From Geosiphon pyriformis (taxonomy: Eukaryota; Glomeromycota; Glomeromycetes; Archaeosporales; Geosiphonaceae): 64,000 nt of DNA. A program made the position numbers and the translations under genes. Positions within the stretch are counted from its first letter, which is position 1. Each line of letters starts with the position of its first letter. Below, piece after piece: positions 1-10,981 of this stretch. The stretch spans positions 662,180 through 726,179 of the forward strand of contig JAAOMT010000299.1 of NCBI GenBank assembly GCA_016748015.1, given 5' to 3'. The notes below the pieces were generated by a model, which worked only from the letters and a program-made list of their open reading frames with translations, searched no databases and was not told the origin of the DNA.

Positions 1-1380
1 CCAGAGGGTTCACCTTCTTTTGAGATAACTGGACTGTTTCTAGCCAGCAGGTTTTCAATGTCTATTTTTCTTTCTTCAGGGGAGGGTTCTCTTTGTTTTA
101 CAACTAGTGATTGGGTTTGAGGTGGTTCATTCTCAAAGGACTTTTGTACTTCTTTCAATTCTTCTCTAGGTATCAAACTGATTGGTTCCCAATCTTTGTA
201 ATAGATCAGGCATGATTTGCATTCATCACTTGGAGAATACAGGGTTGGTTGCACCAGCACCAAGCACAAGGGCTATGTCACCAATAATGGTACTTGGCTT
301 TCTTGCCAGATTTTTGGTCAAAGGTTCTTCTAAGGATATCATAGTAGGGCCAGCAGATCAGCTTGCCATTTACAATAATTTTTTCTCTGTTAGCTTTGAC
401 ATTGTCTAATGGTTTGCCATTGCTGGTGAAAGTAGTATAGGCAAGTTCAGCAGTTTCTTCTTGTTCTTCTTGTTCTTCTTCTTCATCACTCTCTTCATCA
501 TCTGATTCCTCTGATTGTTCTTTTTCCTGGTTCTGCTTGGATACTGGGGGAGTTGTCCAATGGTGGCACTTAACCACAATGTGTTTTTTACCACATCTGA
601 TGGTTAGTTCACAAAGTTCATAGTTGAATAAGGCTTTTGCTTTCTTGAGTCACTCATTGCCAACAATGATGGTGTACTCTTTTGCTTCAGATACTTCCAT
701 GTCAGTTTCAATGCTGATGCCATTGATGTGGACAAAAACAGCTTTGGCTATACCAAGCCCTTTCTTTTTGTCACCATGTATGTTGGTCATTGGTCTAGTT
801 GAGGGTTCATCAATCTTTCTTCTAATGGCTTCCAGAAAATGTTTGGCAATAACGCTAACAGATGACCCACTATTTAGGATCAAATCAATAAAGTAACCAG
901 CCACTTGTGCTTTATAAATTAGAGGAGTGACATTGCTATTGTCAGCAAATCCAGCTTGGCGAGGGTGCTTGTTAGTCTTTGGTGTTTTTTTCTTAGGAAT
1001 TAAGGATTTACAAAGATCTTTTCTGAATTGTGGATGGGTCATCAATTGGCCAAAAGTAATATGAGCTGGGGTTTCCATGAGATCTTTTACAACAGAATAT
1101 AGACCAGATTTTTGTACAATTTCTGGGGGTTCTAACTTTGGAGGATTTTTAAACACTTTAGCCTTTGGTGGCTCTTTGTTATCAGCAGTTAATGTAGATG
1201 CTTTGTTTGGATCTAAAATGAAATCAACCCTGGCTTTCTTCTTCTTTCTTGTTGTTTCTGAGATGTTGATTGCTAGTTCATCCATGTCATGATCATCATC
1301 AGTTAAATTGAAAGCATAAAAGGGGATTTCTTCTGATTGGCTTGCACTCTCACCCTTTGGAAGTGCGCCTACCAGTTTAA
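1..1380 (-). pseudogene. pol N-terminus of gypsy copy A: protease and zinc ribbon, partial
   Basis: Pol is in the -1 frame relative to the zinc-knuckle frame and opens near 1380. It passes a lysine-rich stretch, then the aspartic protease. The protease signature reads LILNSGSSVSVIA (about 865-905), where copy B has LILDSGSSVSVIA, so the catalytic Asp has become Asn, a G-to-A type change. The protein then continues through a strongly acidic Glu-rich linker (about 430-530) and a C-x2-C...C-x2-C cluster (about 190-270), and heads towards RT at the window edge. A stop near 594-650 separates two open stretches. Normally this polyprotein supplies protease, RT, RNase H and integrase. The lost aspartate makes this protease inactive by itself. 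Confidence 0.82.
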
Positions 1381-1383
1381 AGG

Positions 1384-2887
1384 CTAATAAACAGTGGCTT
1401 CAACTAAGAGATCCTCTCTAAAGAAATTAATGTTGACATGATTAGGTCTTTGATTGGGGGCATTGTTGTTAATGGGTCTGTTGTTTTGATTATCATTCTT
1501 TCTGGGAGCTGGAGGGGGTAAAAGAGGATTGTTGCAATCTCTTGAGAAATGTCCAGTTAATCCACAGCAATTACACACAGGTGGGCCACGATTTTGTTGT
1601 CTTTCATAAGATGGTTGCTGAGGCTGATTGAAGCGTGGCTCAAATCTGGGTCTTTAAGGTTGCTGGTTATCTCTGACTGCTTGGGCTAATGGTTCTAATA
1701 GCCAAGCAAAATTTGCTGTGAGTCTATCTATCAACTGTTCATTTGGGTCTTGAGTTTGGGCAGCCATAACAGGAGCAGGAGCAAAAACTGGAAGTGTAGA
1801 TCCATGATGCATTCTTTGATTGTCTTCTATTTGCTGGGCAAGTTCAATGGCCATATCTATTGTGGGATTATCTTTCAGGGCCAGAAGGGGCCAAAGAGCA
1901 TATGAGAGATCAGTTCTCAATCCTTTTGTAAAGAAATGAATCTTTTGCTCTTTTGTCCAATTTCTACCAGTCTACATGTTTGATTAGTTTTCTGATTGCT
2001 TTAGCATATTCAGTCACAACTTTACCAGGACTTTGGGTTCTTCTTTCTAATTCCATACACCATTTAGAGATTAAGATGGGAGTTCTGAATTTCATTTCAA
2101 ACCAGGTAGTAAATGAGGTGTTATCTTCTCCAGCATTTGCCAGTGTCCACCTAATAATTCTTTGCTGGGCATTGACATTGGTTTCTTGGGAAAACCAAGT
2201 AGCAGGAGAGCCTTGAAGGTAGCCACCAACAATTTGGAATTTGTATTCATTATCATATTGGTTTGCAGTGGCAGCTCTTTCAAAATCATCCAGCCATTCA
2301 ATTGGATCTTGTGTGTCACCTCTGAATAGTAGTAGTGGAGTATTATTTCTTCTTCCCAAGGCAGTTTGTATACCTTGGAGGGCGATCAAAATGTTTTGTT
2401 GTATAGGGTCTTGGGCCATTGGTTCAGGAGTAACTGTTTGTGTAGAATTTTCTGATTCACTTGAGAAGAGATTAAAAACAGAAGCAGTTTGGTAACTTTC
2501 TTCTTCTGTTTCAAGGGGAGTTTCAACTGATTGATGGATAGTAATCCAAATATGGATTTGATGATTCAGATGATCAAAATCAGGGAGCTGTTGTTCAAAG
2601 ATTATTGAGTATAAAAGTTTGTTGATGCTATTGTTTCTTTCTTTAAAGTTATCTTCAAAATAAGCTTGGTCAAAGTAATAGGTTGTATAAGCTGTGTAGA
2701 TTTCAGCTGAATGCTCGTTTAGAAACCAGTTCCAAAAGTCTTGGAATTGTCTACTAGATTGTTCTTTAAGGGGAAAACAAATCAAACAGGAGGACAAAGG
2801 ATTGAGTTCAATAAAGTCTAGATCGTTTCTGTTGTGTGCTTCAAAGTGTTCTTCTGATTGTTGTGGCAGGTATGAATAATTACCCAT
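1384..2887 (-). pseudogene. gag of gypsy copy A (capsid plus CCHC knuckle), broken
   Basis: The first methionine is at 2887. About 300 residues follow, with an acidic/aromatic N-terminal part and a retrotransposon-gag core (for example FRGDTQDPIEWLDDFERAA) before the frame is lost near 1964-1975 by a single-base shift. The reading resumes in another frame at 1920 (MRTDLSYALWPLLAL) and runs to 1654. A CAA-to-TAA type stop interrupts it at about 1652, after which it continues in frame to a zinc knuckle C-x2-C-x4-H-x4-C (CNCCGLTGHFSRDC, about 1540-1580) and ends near 1384. The order capsid then knuckle is standard for Ty3/gypsy Gag, the structural protein that packages element RNA. With one frameshift and one stop this copy cannot make a full Gag. 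Confidence 0.85.
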
Positions 2888-2938
2888 ACAATAGAAAACA
2901 AAGTGGATTTTGACAACCTCACAGGAAGCACCACTTTT

Positions 2939-3627
2939 ATGTTATAGGTTGGTGTAACAAGCTAACAGATAGCAAGGGAGAACAGGATTGTAGGGTGATA
3001 GAAATAATCAAAGGGAATTCAACTTCAAAGAGCAAATTGAATGAGTATGAATTCAATGTGCAAGATCAGTCTCATAAAATATCTCAGTCACTATTCTTTT
3101 CAAAGGTAACTGGGGAATCTGAAGGTAGAGGGATAGTCTGTACTGTTAACAAATGATCACACTTGGTATAATTTTATGCCTTACGTCAGCACTCTTAGAA
3201 TTCAATATCAAGTATCAGATGTGCTCTTCAGTCACATTTTATTCAATAATCTTCAAATACTACAATTATATACATCAGAAAAAGGCCAACAAATAATCTT
3301 TTATCTTTTAAAATGTTCAGATACTTGAAGGTAGAGAAAGAGAAATTAGCAATAAGAGAAGGATTGAGGTGAAAGTTGTTGTTTTATTTATTCTTGATTA
3401 TTCAGATGCTTGTTATTACATGTTTTTCTACAGTTGAAAAATTCATTACTTATATAGCTATCAAAAGTGGTCAATGATTAGGTCAATGATTAGGTCAATA
3501 ATCAGGTCAACGGTCAGGTCATTGATCAGATCAATGATTACTATCTAAAAATAGAGTGACTAATTATGTGACATCAGTGGCTGATACATGTGATAATTAA
3601 TAAAAACTATGAAATTCAACCATAACA
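2939..3627 (-). repeat. 5' LTR of gypsy copy A
   Basis: The repeat runs from TGTTATAGG to CCATAACA on the plus strand, giving near-inverted termini. It matches the LTRs at 19275-19890 (opposite orientation) and 61478-62150 (same orientation) along its length, with small indels. It contains a 72-bp run of six 12-bp units at 3469-3540 (consensus GGTCAATGATTA). The 12-bp motif recurs in the other two LTRs, so it is probably a transcriptional control region. The exact terminal base is uncertain by one or two. Confidence 0.85.
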
Positions 3628-5744
3628 ATAGATTTACTGAGCTGTTTGGCTTGATGCACAACAATAGAAGCAATAGGATCATAACTGAATTTGGGTTGAG
3701 TGACAAATATCAAGTACAAGATGTATTGGATTAGGGGAAAACAAACTCACCCATTATGTAGAGGATTTTCTATGACCTCTTACTGTGTGAAGTAAAACAA
3801 TCCAATTATAGTCATGGATACAAACTAACAGCCGATTGGAAAAAGTGAAACAATCAATCAGATACACAAACCCTGTTGGTATCAGTGAATCACCTAGCCT
3901 TCGTAGATGACACAGTGTGGATAGCTAACTCAAGACAGAACATGCAGAGTATTCTTAACACAGCTAGTTCTTTCTTTAGAATGGTGGATATAGAAATCAA
4001 CTTAAATAAGACTGAAACAATGATGGTCAGACCCTCCAAAGGGAAATCATTGATGATTGAGCCACTAAAATTTGGTCCAAACAAACAAATCTTGAAATTG
4101 CTGGATCCATCTACATGTACCCAATATCTGGGGGTGTGGATTAGAGCAGATGGAAAAAATGACACTGTTCTAAAAATGATAGGATCTGATATTGAAGCAG
4201 TATGTACAGTTATTAGGAAAAAACACATTACTGAGAAACAGGCCATTTACATTTTTAACAGTGTTCTCAGTCTAGCAATAGAATTCAGATCTTAATTGAC
4301 CCATATTCCAAATAGCTGGGCAAGAAAATGGACTTCAAAGATTTTGGCCACTATAAAGAAAAAGGCAAAACTTTCAGTAGATTTCTTAGCCAGCACCATG
4401 CATCACTCATCTTTGTATAACTTGTTCAAAGTTGAGGATATACAAGCAAAAAGCAAGATCACAGATTTGTTGGTTAGATTGAACAGTACTGATATTGCTG
4501 GAATGGCTACAAAAATCAGATTAGCCAACTTATAGGCACAAAGATGGTCAGCTCAGAATATACTTGAATACTCCACCAATGAACAATCTAGACTAGACAT
4601 TAATTTAATAGCTAATATTATGCAGATTATGGAGAAAAAAGGCATCTCATTCAAGAGCAATGGTAACACACATGGGGTACCCAAATCCTCAAGACCACAA
4701 GCATACTTAATTGAGACTGTTATACCTTCAGGTACAACTTACACCAAAGTTAGAAGTTTCCTAAGGAAGGAAAACATTTTGTACCTGCATCAGATACAAA
4801 AGAAAGATGAGACATTGATGACATGGATGGACTTCACAAAAAAGTACAGACAAACTGATAGTGGTAAAATTCCCAGATGGTTTAAGATTTTAGAGTCTAC
4901 AATCATTATGGATGAATACAGGAACATTAATATAGCACAATGTGAAGTATTAGGGATGCACAAACTAACTGACCAAATACCAAATGATTTTGAAACAATG
5001 CAGAAAGATACTATTTACATCCATATCCTTAACATGTTATTACCACAATGGAGGGGTGTATGAGAGAAGTTAAGGTTCAGAAATGAAATAGAAATATCAA
5101 CAGATGGCTCAATGGCAGAAGCTGGCTCTGAGAATGCAAGAGGAGGGGCTGCTTTTGTAACACATGGGATGGAGGCCGAATTTGGTATAGCAGTTGATGG
5201 AACATTATTATCAACAAAAACAGAGGCAAAGACTGTGTTATTGGCTTTGAAAGCTGTGCCTTACAAATGCAAACTAACAATAAACCCAGATAGTCAAGCA
5301 GTAATATCAACAGCTCAGAAATAGTTGTCTAAAAATATATCCTTGTCTGTTAGAAATCAGCTCAAAACTTCAAACTGGCACACATGAAATGCAATCAGAG
5401 CAATAATAAGGGAAAAGAGGATTGATTTCAACATGAACAAAGTGGCTGCTCATACTGGTATATTGGAAAATGAAAAGACTGACAAACTAGCCAAAGAGTT
5501 TACCACTCTTGACACTGTAAAGTGGACCTACAATGCTAATAAGACTGCATATATTCCCTTTTGCAGAGGAGTTGAATTGGATTTAAATATTAAACATTTT
5601 CTGAGCAAACAGACTATTCTTCAAGCAGCTTTGAATTGGATAGGCAACAACAAAATCCAAGAGACAATAGCATCTTTGGACCAAGATTTAAAACTGGGAT
5701 GGTAAAATGTCATCAGGCTTTATCTCAGCTGGTTCATCAGCAAT

Positions 5745-8098
5745 TTTTTTTTTTTGTTAAAGTGTAGCCACACTGGTCGTTTATTAATTATGTCCACAGT
5801 AAAGTGGTATTTTCACAAAGCCAGCTCACCCAATAATACAAAATCACAAGATGCGGCTAACCACAAGTGGAAAGCTCTAACTACATGCTAGTACTACCTA
5901 TGCTACTTAATGTATCAAACATATCTAATTCATACATCTTACCCATAATGCTAACAAGCTCATAACTATTCTTAACCATACTACTCATCCACTTAGCAGT
6001 CTGATCAGGATTGGATTTGATACTAGGAGGCTGACCCTCCCACAGTTGCATCATCATATCAAAGATGTCATCATAGACTGAAAAGTTTTTACCCTCATCA
6101 TTTTCATCATCCATATCATCATTATTAGATGCATCTTCCAAGGAGATCTGATCACACTTTTTTGTCAGGGACTTAACATTTCTATTCAACATAGAAGCCA
6201 CAGCAGCCACAGCTTTAACTTGTTTTTCCAAACCAATCACACTTTCCCTCAATGTTATGTTCACAGCTGGTGAAATAGACAGCAGTTTGGTAACCAGCAC
6301 AACCAGAGAACCAACAGGTTCAATTATAGACTTAACCAACAATGCCAACTCATTGAGATGAGATTCCATAGAAGCCAATCTGGATTCAACAGCAGCAATT
6401 GAAACAGGGAGATACCAGAAAGAACAGGATCTATACCAGCAGCAGCAGCAGCAGGAGAAATCACAAAGGCAACAGCTTTGGCATAAGACTTAGCACTGGT
6501 GAATGAAGACTTGAAAACTTTGGGAGTTGGAAACAAACTTGGGAGAAAGAGGTGGTGACACCTTGCAGTCCACAGCTAAATGATCCAAATCTTGACACCT
6601 GTAGCAGTGATGGCATCCAGGAGTTTCCTACCAGATATGACAACCATGCAAGATACCAGTTTTTAATATAGCATTGTCCAAGGATTCCAGAGAATTAAAG
6701 GTAACCACAGCAAAACATTGATGTTGGTATGAATCAGGGGATCAGGAAATAAAACAGGTTTGGCCACCAACCTGGGAAACCAAATCACTAATCTCAAAGG
6801 CAGTACAACCAAAAGGAAGATTAACCAACTTAGCTTTAAATGCATCTCTTGAAGCAATAATCTCTCTTTGGCACTATCTTTTTTGACCAGCACAGACCAG
6901 TGTTTGAGAGCCTCAGCAGCAGAAGAAATGTTTTTGAAGTGAACTACAGTGTATTGCCACAAGCCAGCTGGCTTCAACTTAACAGAAGTGACAACACCAA
7001 AAATGCCAAGAGCAGCTTTGATGTTATCAGGAGAGGTACCCAAGGGAACATCATGAAGTGCAACAGACAGGGGAGAGGAAGACACAGAGGCCATACCAGA
7101 AGACTGTGCAATCTTAAGAGTAGTTAGAAAAACCTCTTTACCAATGGCCACTTTGATGGCACCATTTAGACTTTCCTGAGATGCAAATTCCACACAGAAC
7201 AACTTGACAGCATCTCATAAAACTGACTTAAGCCCAATACAACCAGGCAGCAGCTGAAACAAGGAACTAAGCAGGGCCATTTTGATCTTAAATGTACTAC
7301 CAGCCACAAGATTAGAGGCCACCCAACCAAAGAACCTTTGACAACCATTCACATTCTTCCAAGCACCACCATCAGCAGTGCCAAAAACTGGGGGAGGAGC
7401 AGTTGATTCCATTTCCATCTGATCAGCCCAATCTTTGAGATCATCTGGAGTGATAAACTGTTTTGCTATTATGACAGGTGAAGATCTGCCGGAGAGTACC
7501 ACATTAGGCAACACAGCCTGTGGTTGATCTTTTCTTATCTTGTGAAATGTGCCATTGCTGTTATTATCCATATCAGGAAGAGGACTGACTGCTGCTGTGG
7601 AGATCTTTTCCAAGATCTCATCTGGAATTACAAAGAGATTTGGTGTTACCATAGCAATTGCGACTGTCTGCTGCTGTTTTTTGGAATTTTTGGCTTTTGC
7701 GGCCATTTGTGAAGCAGTAGTAGTAGTAGAAGTAGTGGTAGTGGTGAGAGCAGGAAAGACCAACTTGTTGACTGGTCTGTTATTAAAAATCTTTGGGCTT
7801 TTTGAAATGATAGAAACAACACTGGGACTAACCCAAGTGTGTCTTTTTGAAAAAACTTTGACTGGAGAAGAACTTCCAGCCAAAAGAGAAGAAAATGAAC
7901 CAGAAGCTGCTAAAGGCAGTTTTTCACTAGTGTTTTTTAAAGGAAATGTAGCCAGAACATTTTGTCTAGCTGCTTCAATAACAGAGAGATCCTCTTGTGT
8001 TGAAACTTTATTAGTTACAATAGAAAAAGTAATGTTTGCAACTTTTTTACTCTTAGCTCTAGTTATGGTTATAAAATTTAGAAGAGAAAGAGTTTTTC
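5745..8098 (-). mobile_element. ORF1-only LINE (half-LINE) copy I, with target-site duplication
   Basis: A complete non-LTR insertion is in reverse orientation: poly(T) at 5745-5755 (3' end) to the 5' end at 8098, 2354 bp. It is bounded by the 16-bp duplication CTGGTTCATCAGCAAT at 5729-5744 and 8099-8114. Removing it restores LINE H ORF2 between RNase H and the C-terminal finger. It carries only an ORF1-like gene plus the 3' tail shared with LINE H; there is no endonuclease or RT. Copies N, O and L have the same start, gene, end and size. Confidence 0.92.
5881..8069 (-). pseudogene. ORF1-like RNA-binding protein of half-LINE I, broken
   Basis: Reading leftwards: a basic N-terminus, then a Ser/Thr-rich segment, KDWADQMEMESTAPPPV (about 7410-7440), a region ending GLKSVL followed by TGA at 7215-7217, an RRM-like fold (KIAQSSG...LGIFGVVTSVKLKPAGLWQYTVVHF, about 6935-7150), a degenerate Cys knuckle, a coiled-coil segment (about 6230-6390), an acidic Asp/Glu stretch (about 6085-6135) and a C-terminal motif SYELVSIMGKMYELDMFDTL before TAG at 5881. 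The family start ATG (present in N at 12541) is ATA here. There is a frameshift near 6870. Roles of ORF1 proteins are RNA binding and RNP assembly; this copy is dead. Confidence 0.8.
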
Positions 8099-8892
8099 CT
8101 GGTTCATCAGCAATACATACATTTCTTATGAAATCATTTCACAACATGTTGCCAACAGCAGAGGTGCTATACAACTGATGTCTTCTTGTATATCTAAACA
8201 ATCTTTGCAAAATATGTCACAATGAAGTAGAAACCAATCAGCACTTTTGGGAATACCCAAGAGGACAAGATACTGATTGATGATATAAGAAATAGGTGAA
8301 TATGGTGCCTATTACAGGCTGTGGGAGGCGGGTGAAAAGTCTTGAACACTAATAAGAAGATTGTGCTGTCTAGTGAATACATTATGTCATTATTCAACAT
8401 AGATATACTATATAAAGGATTGATCAATAAGCAATTTGGGAGGATCAACACTTTTGCTGACATCAATCTAAAGACTAACAATAACATATTAGTTAAGATG
8501 TGTAAATGGGCAGTTACTCAGGCAAAAAAAATCCAAGGATATTGATAACAGAGTCAAGAGAAATCTATATGACAGCTCCAACATACATAACACATTAAGA
8601 GATAGTGGTAAGGATACTGGCAGACACATAGTAAGAATAGGTGAAGTATTTACACAATGTAATAACATACTGATTAGTTTTTTTTGTGGGAAGGGTACTT
8701 TGTGTAGTAGTGTGATATCTCATAGATTTTCTGGTTATACTAGCATGTAGTTAGGCATAACCACTTAATGGTTAGCCATATCTTGTAATTTAGATTATTG
8801 GGTAAGTTGGCTTTATGAAAAGGTCATGTTCTGTGAGTATGGCTAAACTAATAAAAGACCAGCATGGCTACACATTAACAAAAAAAAAAAAG

Positions 8893-9589
8893 GAAGTAGA
8901 GACCAACCAGCACTTTTGAGAATGCTCTTTGAATACTCAAAAAGGCAAAACACTGATGGATGAGATAAGAAATGAGTGGATGCAGTGCTTATCCAAGGCT
9001 GTGAGAGAGAAACATAAAACCATAGACTCTGGTAAGAAGATTGTTTTGTTTAAAGAGTACATTATGTCAACATCCAACATAGATCTGCTATGCAAAAGAT
9101 TAATTGATAAGCAATTTGGAAAAATCAATGCCTTTGCTGACATCAATTAAAAGACTAACAATAATATACTAATTAAAATGTGTAAATAGACAGTGACTCA
9201 AGCAAAGAATAGATTATAAGAAGAACATTACAAAGCACAAACTGAATAGGAAAAATCAATGAGTATTGATAATAGAAGTAAAAAAAACCCATCAATTGGG
9301 TCCAACATACATAAAGTATCAAGGAATAATGGTAATAATAACAGCATAGCCAAAGTTAAGATGAGTAATAGATTCACGTGATATAATGAGATACTGGCTA
9401 ATGTTTTTTGTGATAAAATTACTTTATGTAATAGTGAAATATCTTATAAATTTTTTGGTTATACTAGCATATAGTTGGGCATAACCACTTAGTGGTTAGC
9501 CACATCTTGTAATTTAGATTATTGGGTGAGTTGGCTTTATGAAAAAGTCATGCTTTTTGAATGTGGCTGCATGTTAACAAAAAAAAAAA
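8893..9589 (+). mobile_element. LINE J, 3' fragment (ORF2 C-terminus plus tail)
   Basis: The segment starts at GAAGTAGAGACCAACCAGCA, homologous to LINE H at about 8223, and runs collinearly to the shared tail and poly(A) at 9579-9589. The coding part is the last about 190 codons of ORF2 with stops, ending at the TAG at 9472-9474. It abuts the poly(A) of H on its left and gypsy B on its right. Either it is a 5'-truncated insertion, or it is the right half of a fuller copy into which H inserted. The left border alone cannot decide. Confidence 0.75.
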
Positions 9590-9591
9590 AG

Positions 9592-10544
9592 TTAAAGATC
9601 TCATGGAAACCCCAGCACACATTACATTTGACCAACTAATGACCTATCCACAGTTTAAAAAAAATCTTCACAAATCACTGATTCCAAAGAAGAAAACACC
9701 AAAAACCAATAAGCACTTTTGCCAAGCTGAACTTGCTAACAACAGCAATGTTACCCCTTTTATTTGTAAAGCCCAAGTGGCTGGTTATTTTATTGACTTG
9801 ATCCTAGACAGTGGATCATCTGTTAGTGTAATTGCCAAACACTTTCTGGAAGCCATTGGAAAAAAGATTGATGAACCTTCTATCTGGCCTATAACCAATG
9901 TACATAGTGACAAGAAAAAAGGCCTGGGCATAACTAAAACTGTTCCTGTTCACATTAATGACATTAGCATTGAAACTAACATGGAAGTATCTAAAGCAAA
10001 AGAGTATACCATTATTGTTGGTAATGAGTGGCTCAAGAAAACCAAAGCACTACTTGACTATGAACTTTGTGAGCTAACCATTAGATGTAATGAGAAACCT
10101 ATTGTGGTTAAGTACTATTATTGGACAACTTCTCTAGTAACCAAACAGAATTAAGAAAAACAATCAGATAAATCAGATAATAATGAGAGTAATGATGAAG
10201 AAGATCAAAAAAAACAAGAAGAAACTACTAAACTTGCCTATACTATCTTTATCAACAATGGCAAGCCACTAAACAATATTAAAGCTGACAAAGAAAGAAT
10301 TATGGTAAATGACAAGCTGATCTGTTGGCCCTACTATGATATTCTCAGAAAAATCTTTGATAGAAAGCCTGGCAAGAAAGCCAAATACAGCTATTGATGG
10401 CATAGTTTTTGTGCCAAATGCTGGTGCAATAAACTTTTATATTCTCTTAGTGATGAATGCAAGTTCTGCCTAATCTATTACAAAAATTGAAAGCCAATTA
10501 GTTTAATACTTAGAGAAAAACTAAAAGAAGTACAAAAGTCCTTT
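9592..10544 (+). pseudogene. Protease and zinc-ribbon region of gypsy B
   Basis: The open stretch to 10154 holds the retropepsin signature LILDSGSSVSVIAKHFLEA with its Asp intact (about 9796-9852) and the downstream strand EYTIIVGNEWLKK. After a TAA at 10152 the frame continues through a Glu-rich linker to FCAKCWC...CKFCLIYY, a C-x2-C / C-x2-C zinc ribbon (about 10405-10475), before the gene is cut by insert P. Alignment to copy A is nearly gap-free. The protease matures Gag-Pol in active elements. In this copy downstream stops prevent a full polyprotein. Confidence 0.83.
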
Positions 10545-10981
10545 TTTTTTTGTTAATGTGTAGCCATGCTGGTCTTTTATTAGTTTAGCCACACTTACAG
10601 AGCATGATCTTTTCATAAAGCCAACTCACCCAATAATATAAATTACAAGATGTGGCTAATCACTAAGTGGTTATGCCTAACTACATGCTAGTATAACTGT
10701 AAAATCTATGGGGTATCACACTACTATACAAAGTACTCTTACCACACAAAGCATTAGTCAATATATTATTACACTGTGTGAATGCTTTATCCATTCTCAC
10801 TATGCGTTTGCCAATATCCCTACTGCTATTCCTTGATGTGTTACATGTATTGAAGCCATCATGCAAATTCCTTTTGACTCTGCCATCAATACTCTTGGAT
10901 TTTTTCCATTCAGTTTGCAATTTGTACTGTTCTCCTTACAATCTATTCCTTGCCTAAGTAACTGCCTATTTACATACATAA
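10545..10981 (-). mobile_element. LINE P, 5'-truncated 3' fragment inserted in gypsy B
   Basis: A reverse-orientation LINE tail has poly(T) from 10545 and about 300 bp of ORF2 C-terminus up to 10981, with TAG at 10681-10683. The flanks share AAAAGTCCTTT at 10534-10544 and 10982-10992. Copy A carries the uninterrupted site on the opposite strand (GTACAAAAGTCCTTTGAGAA, about 92-113). The window therefore contains both the filled and the empty site, which fixes the insertion precisely. Confidence 0.92.

Larger units (their letters stand above)
1..3627 (-). mobile_element. Ty3/gypsy retrotransposon, family 1, copy A (5' part)
   Basis: An LTR retrotransposon lies on the minus strand. Its 5' LTR is at 2939-3627, gag runs leftwards from 2887, and the protease and start of pol continue to base 1, so RT, RNase H, integrase and the 3' LTR lie outside the window. 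It is the least decayed gypsy copy here, with a 307-codon open stretch in gag, but it is still broken by frameshifts and stops. Its protein is closely collinear with copy B at 9590-12400. The right LTR edge abuts LINE H at 3628, as expected if A jumped into that LINE. Bases 3628-3632 (ataga) would be one target duplication; its partner would lie left of the window. Confidence 0.88.
3628..8750 (+). pseudogene. LINE H ORF2: reverse transcriptase, RNase H, C-terminal finger; broken
   Basis: The RT active site is visible as HLAFVDDTVWIA (about 3887-3922), followed by the usual KTE...MMV segment and thumb to about 5060. RNase H follows at about 5077-5510, with STDGS, a TEAKTVLLAL helix, a PDSQAVI strand and HTGILENEKTDKLAKE, which are the D-E-D-H/D pattern. 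After insert I the frame resumes at 8115 (MKSFHNMLPTAEVLYN region) and reaches a CKICHNEVETNQHFW finger (about 8200-8245) typical of LINE ORF2 C-termini. Stops at 4293, 4533, 5061, 5322 and 5703 and the 2.35-kb insertion make it non-functional. ORF2 performs target-primed reverse transcription in active copies. Confidence 0.85.
3628..8892 (+). mobile_element. Non-LTR retrotransposon (LINE) H, 5' end missing, split by element I
   Basis: A LINE on the plus strand starts mid-RT at 3628, directly against LTR A. It runs through RT, RNase H and a C-terminal zinc motif, is interrupted at 5745-8098 by insert I, and ends with a 3' UTR and poly(A) at about 8881-8892. The tail after the stop at 8748-8750 is about 140 bp and ends in TTAACA plus A-run. 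Nearly the same tail ends elements I, J, N, O, L and P. The endonuclease and any ORF1 are not present in the window. Clade assignment needs a tree; the RNase H domain fits the Tad/I-like fungal groups. Confidence 0.85.

Noticed and set aside
7549-8178. 209-codon plus-strand open frame as a gene
   Set aside because: It lies antisense to the ORF1 N-terminus of half-LINE I, and the same antisense frame recurs opposite other copies; the sense strand has the recognisable domains.
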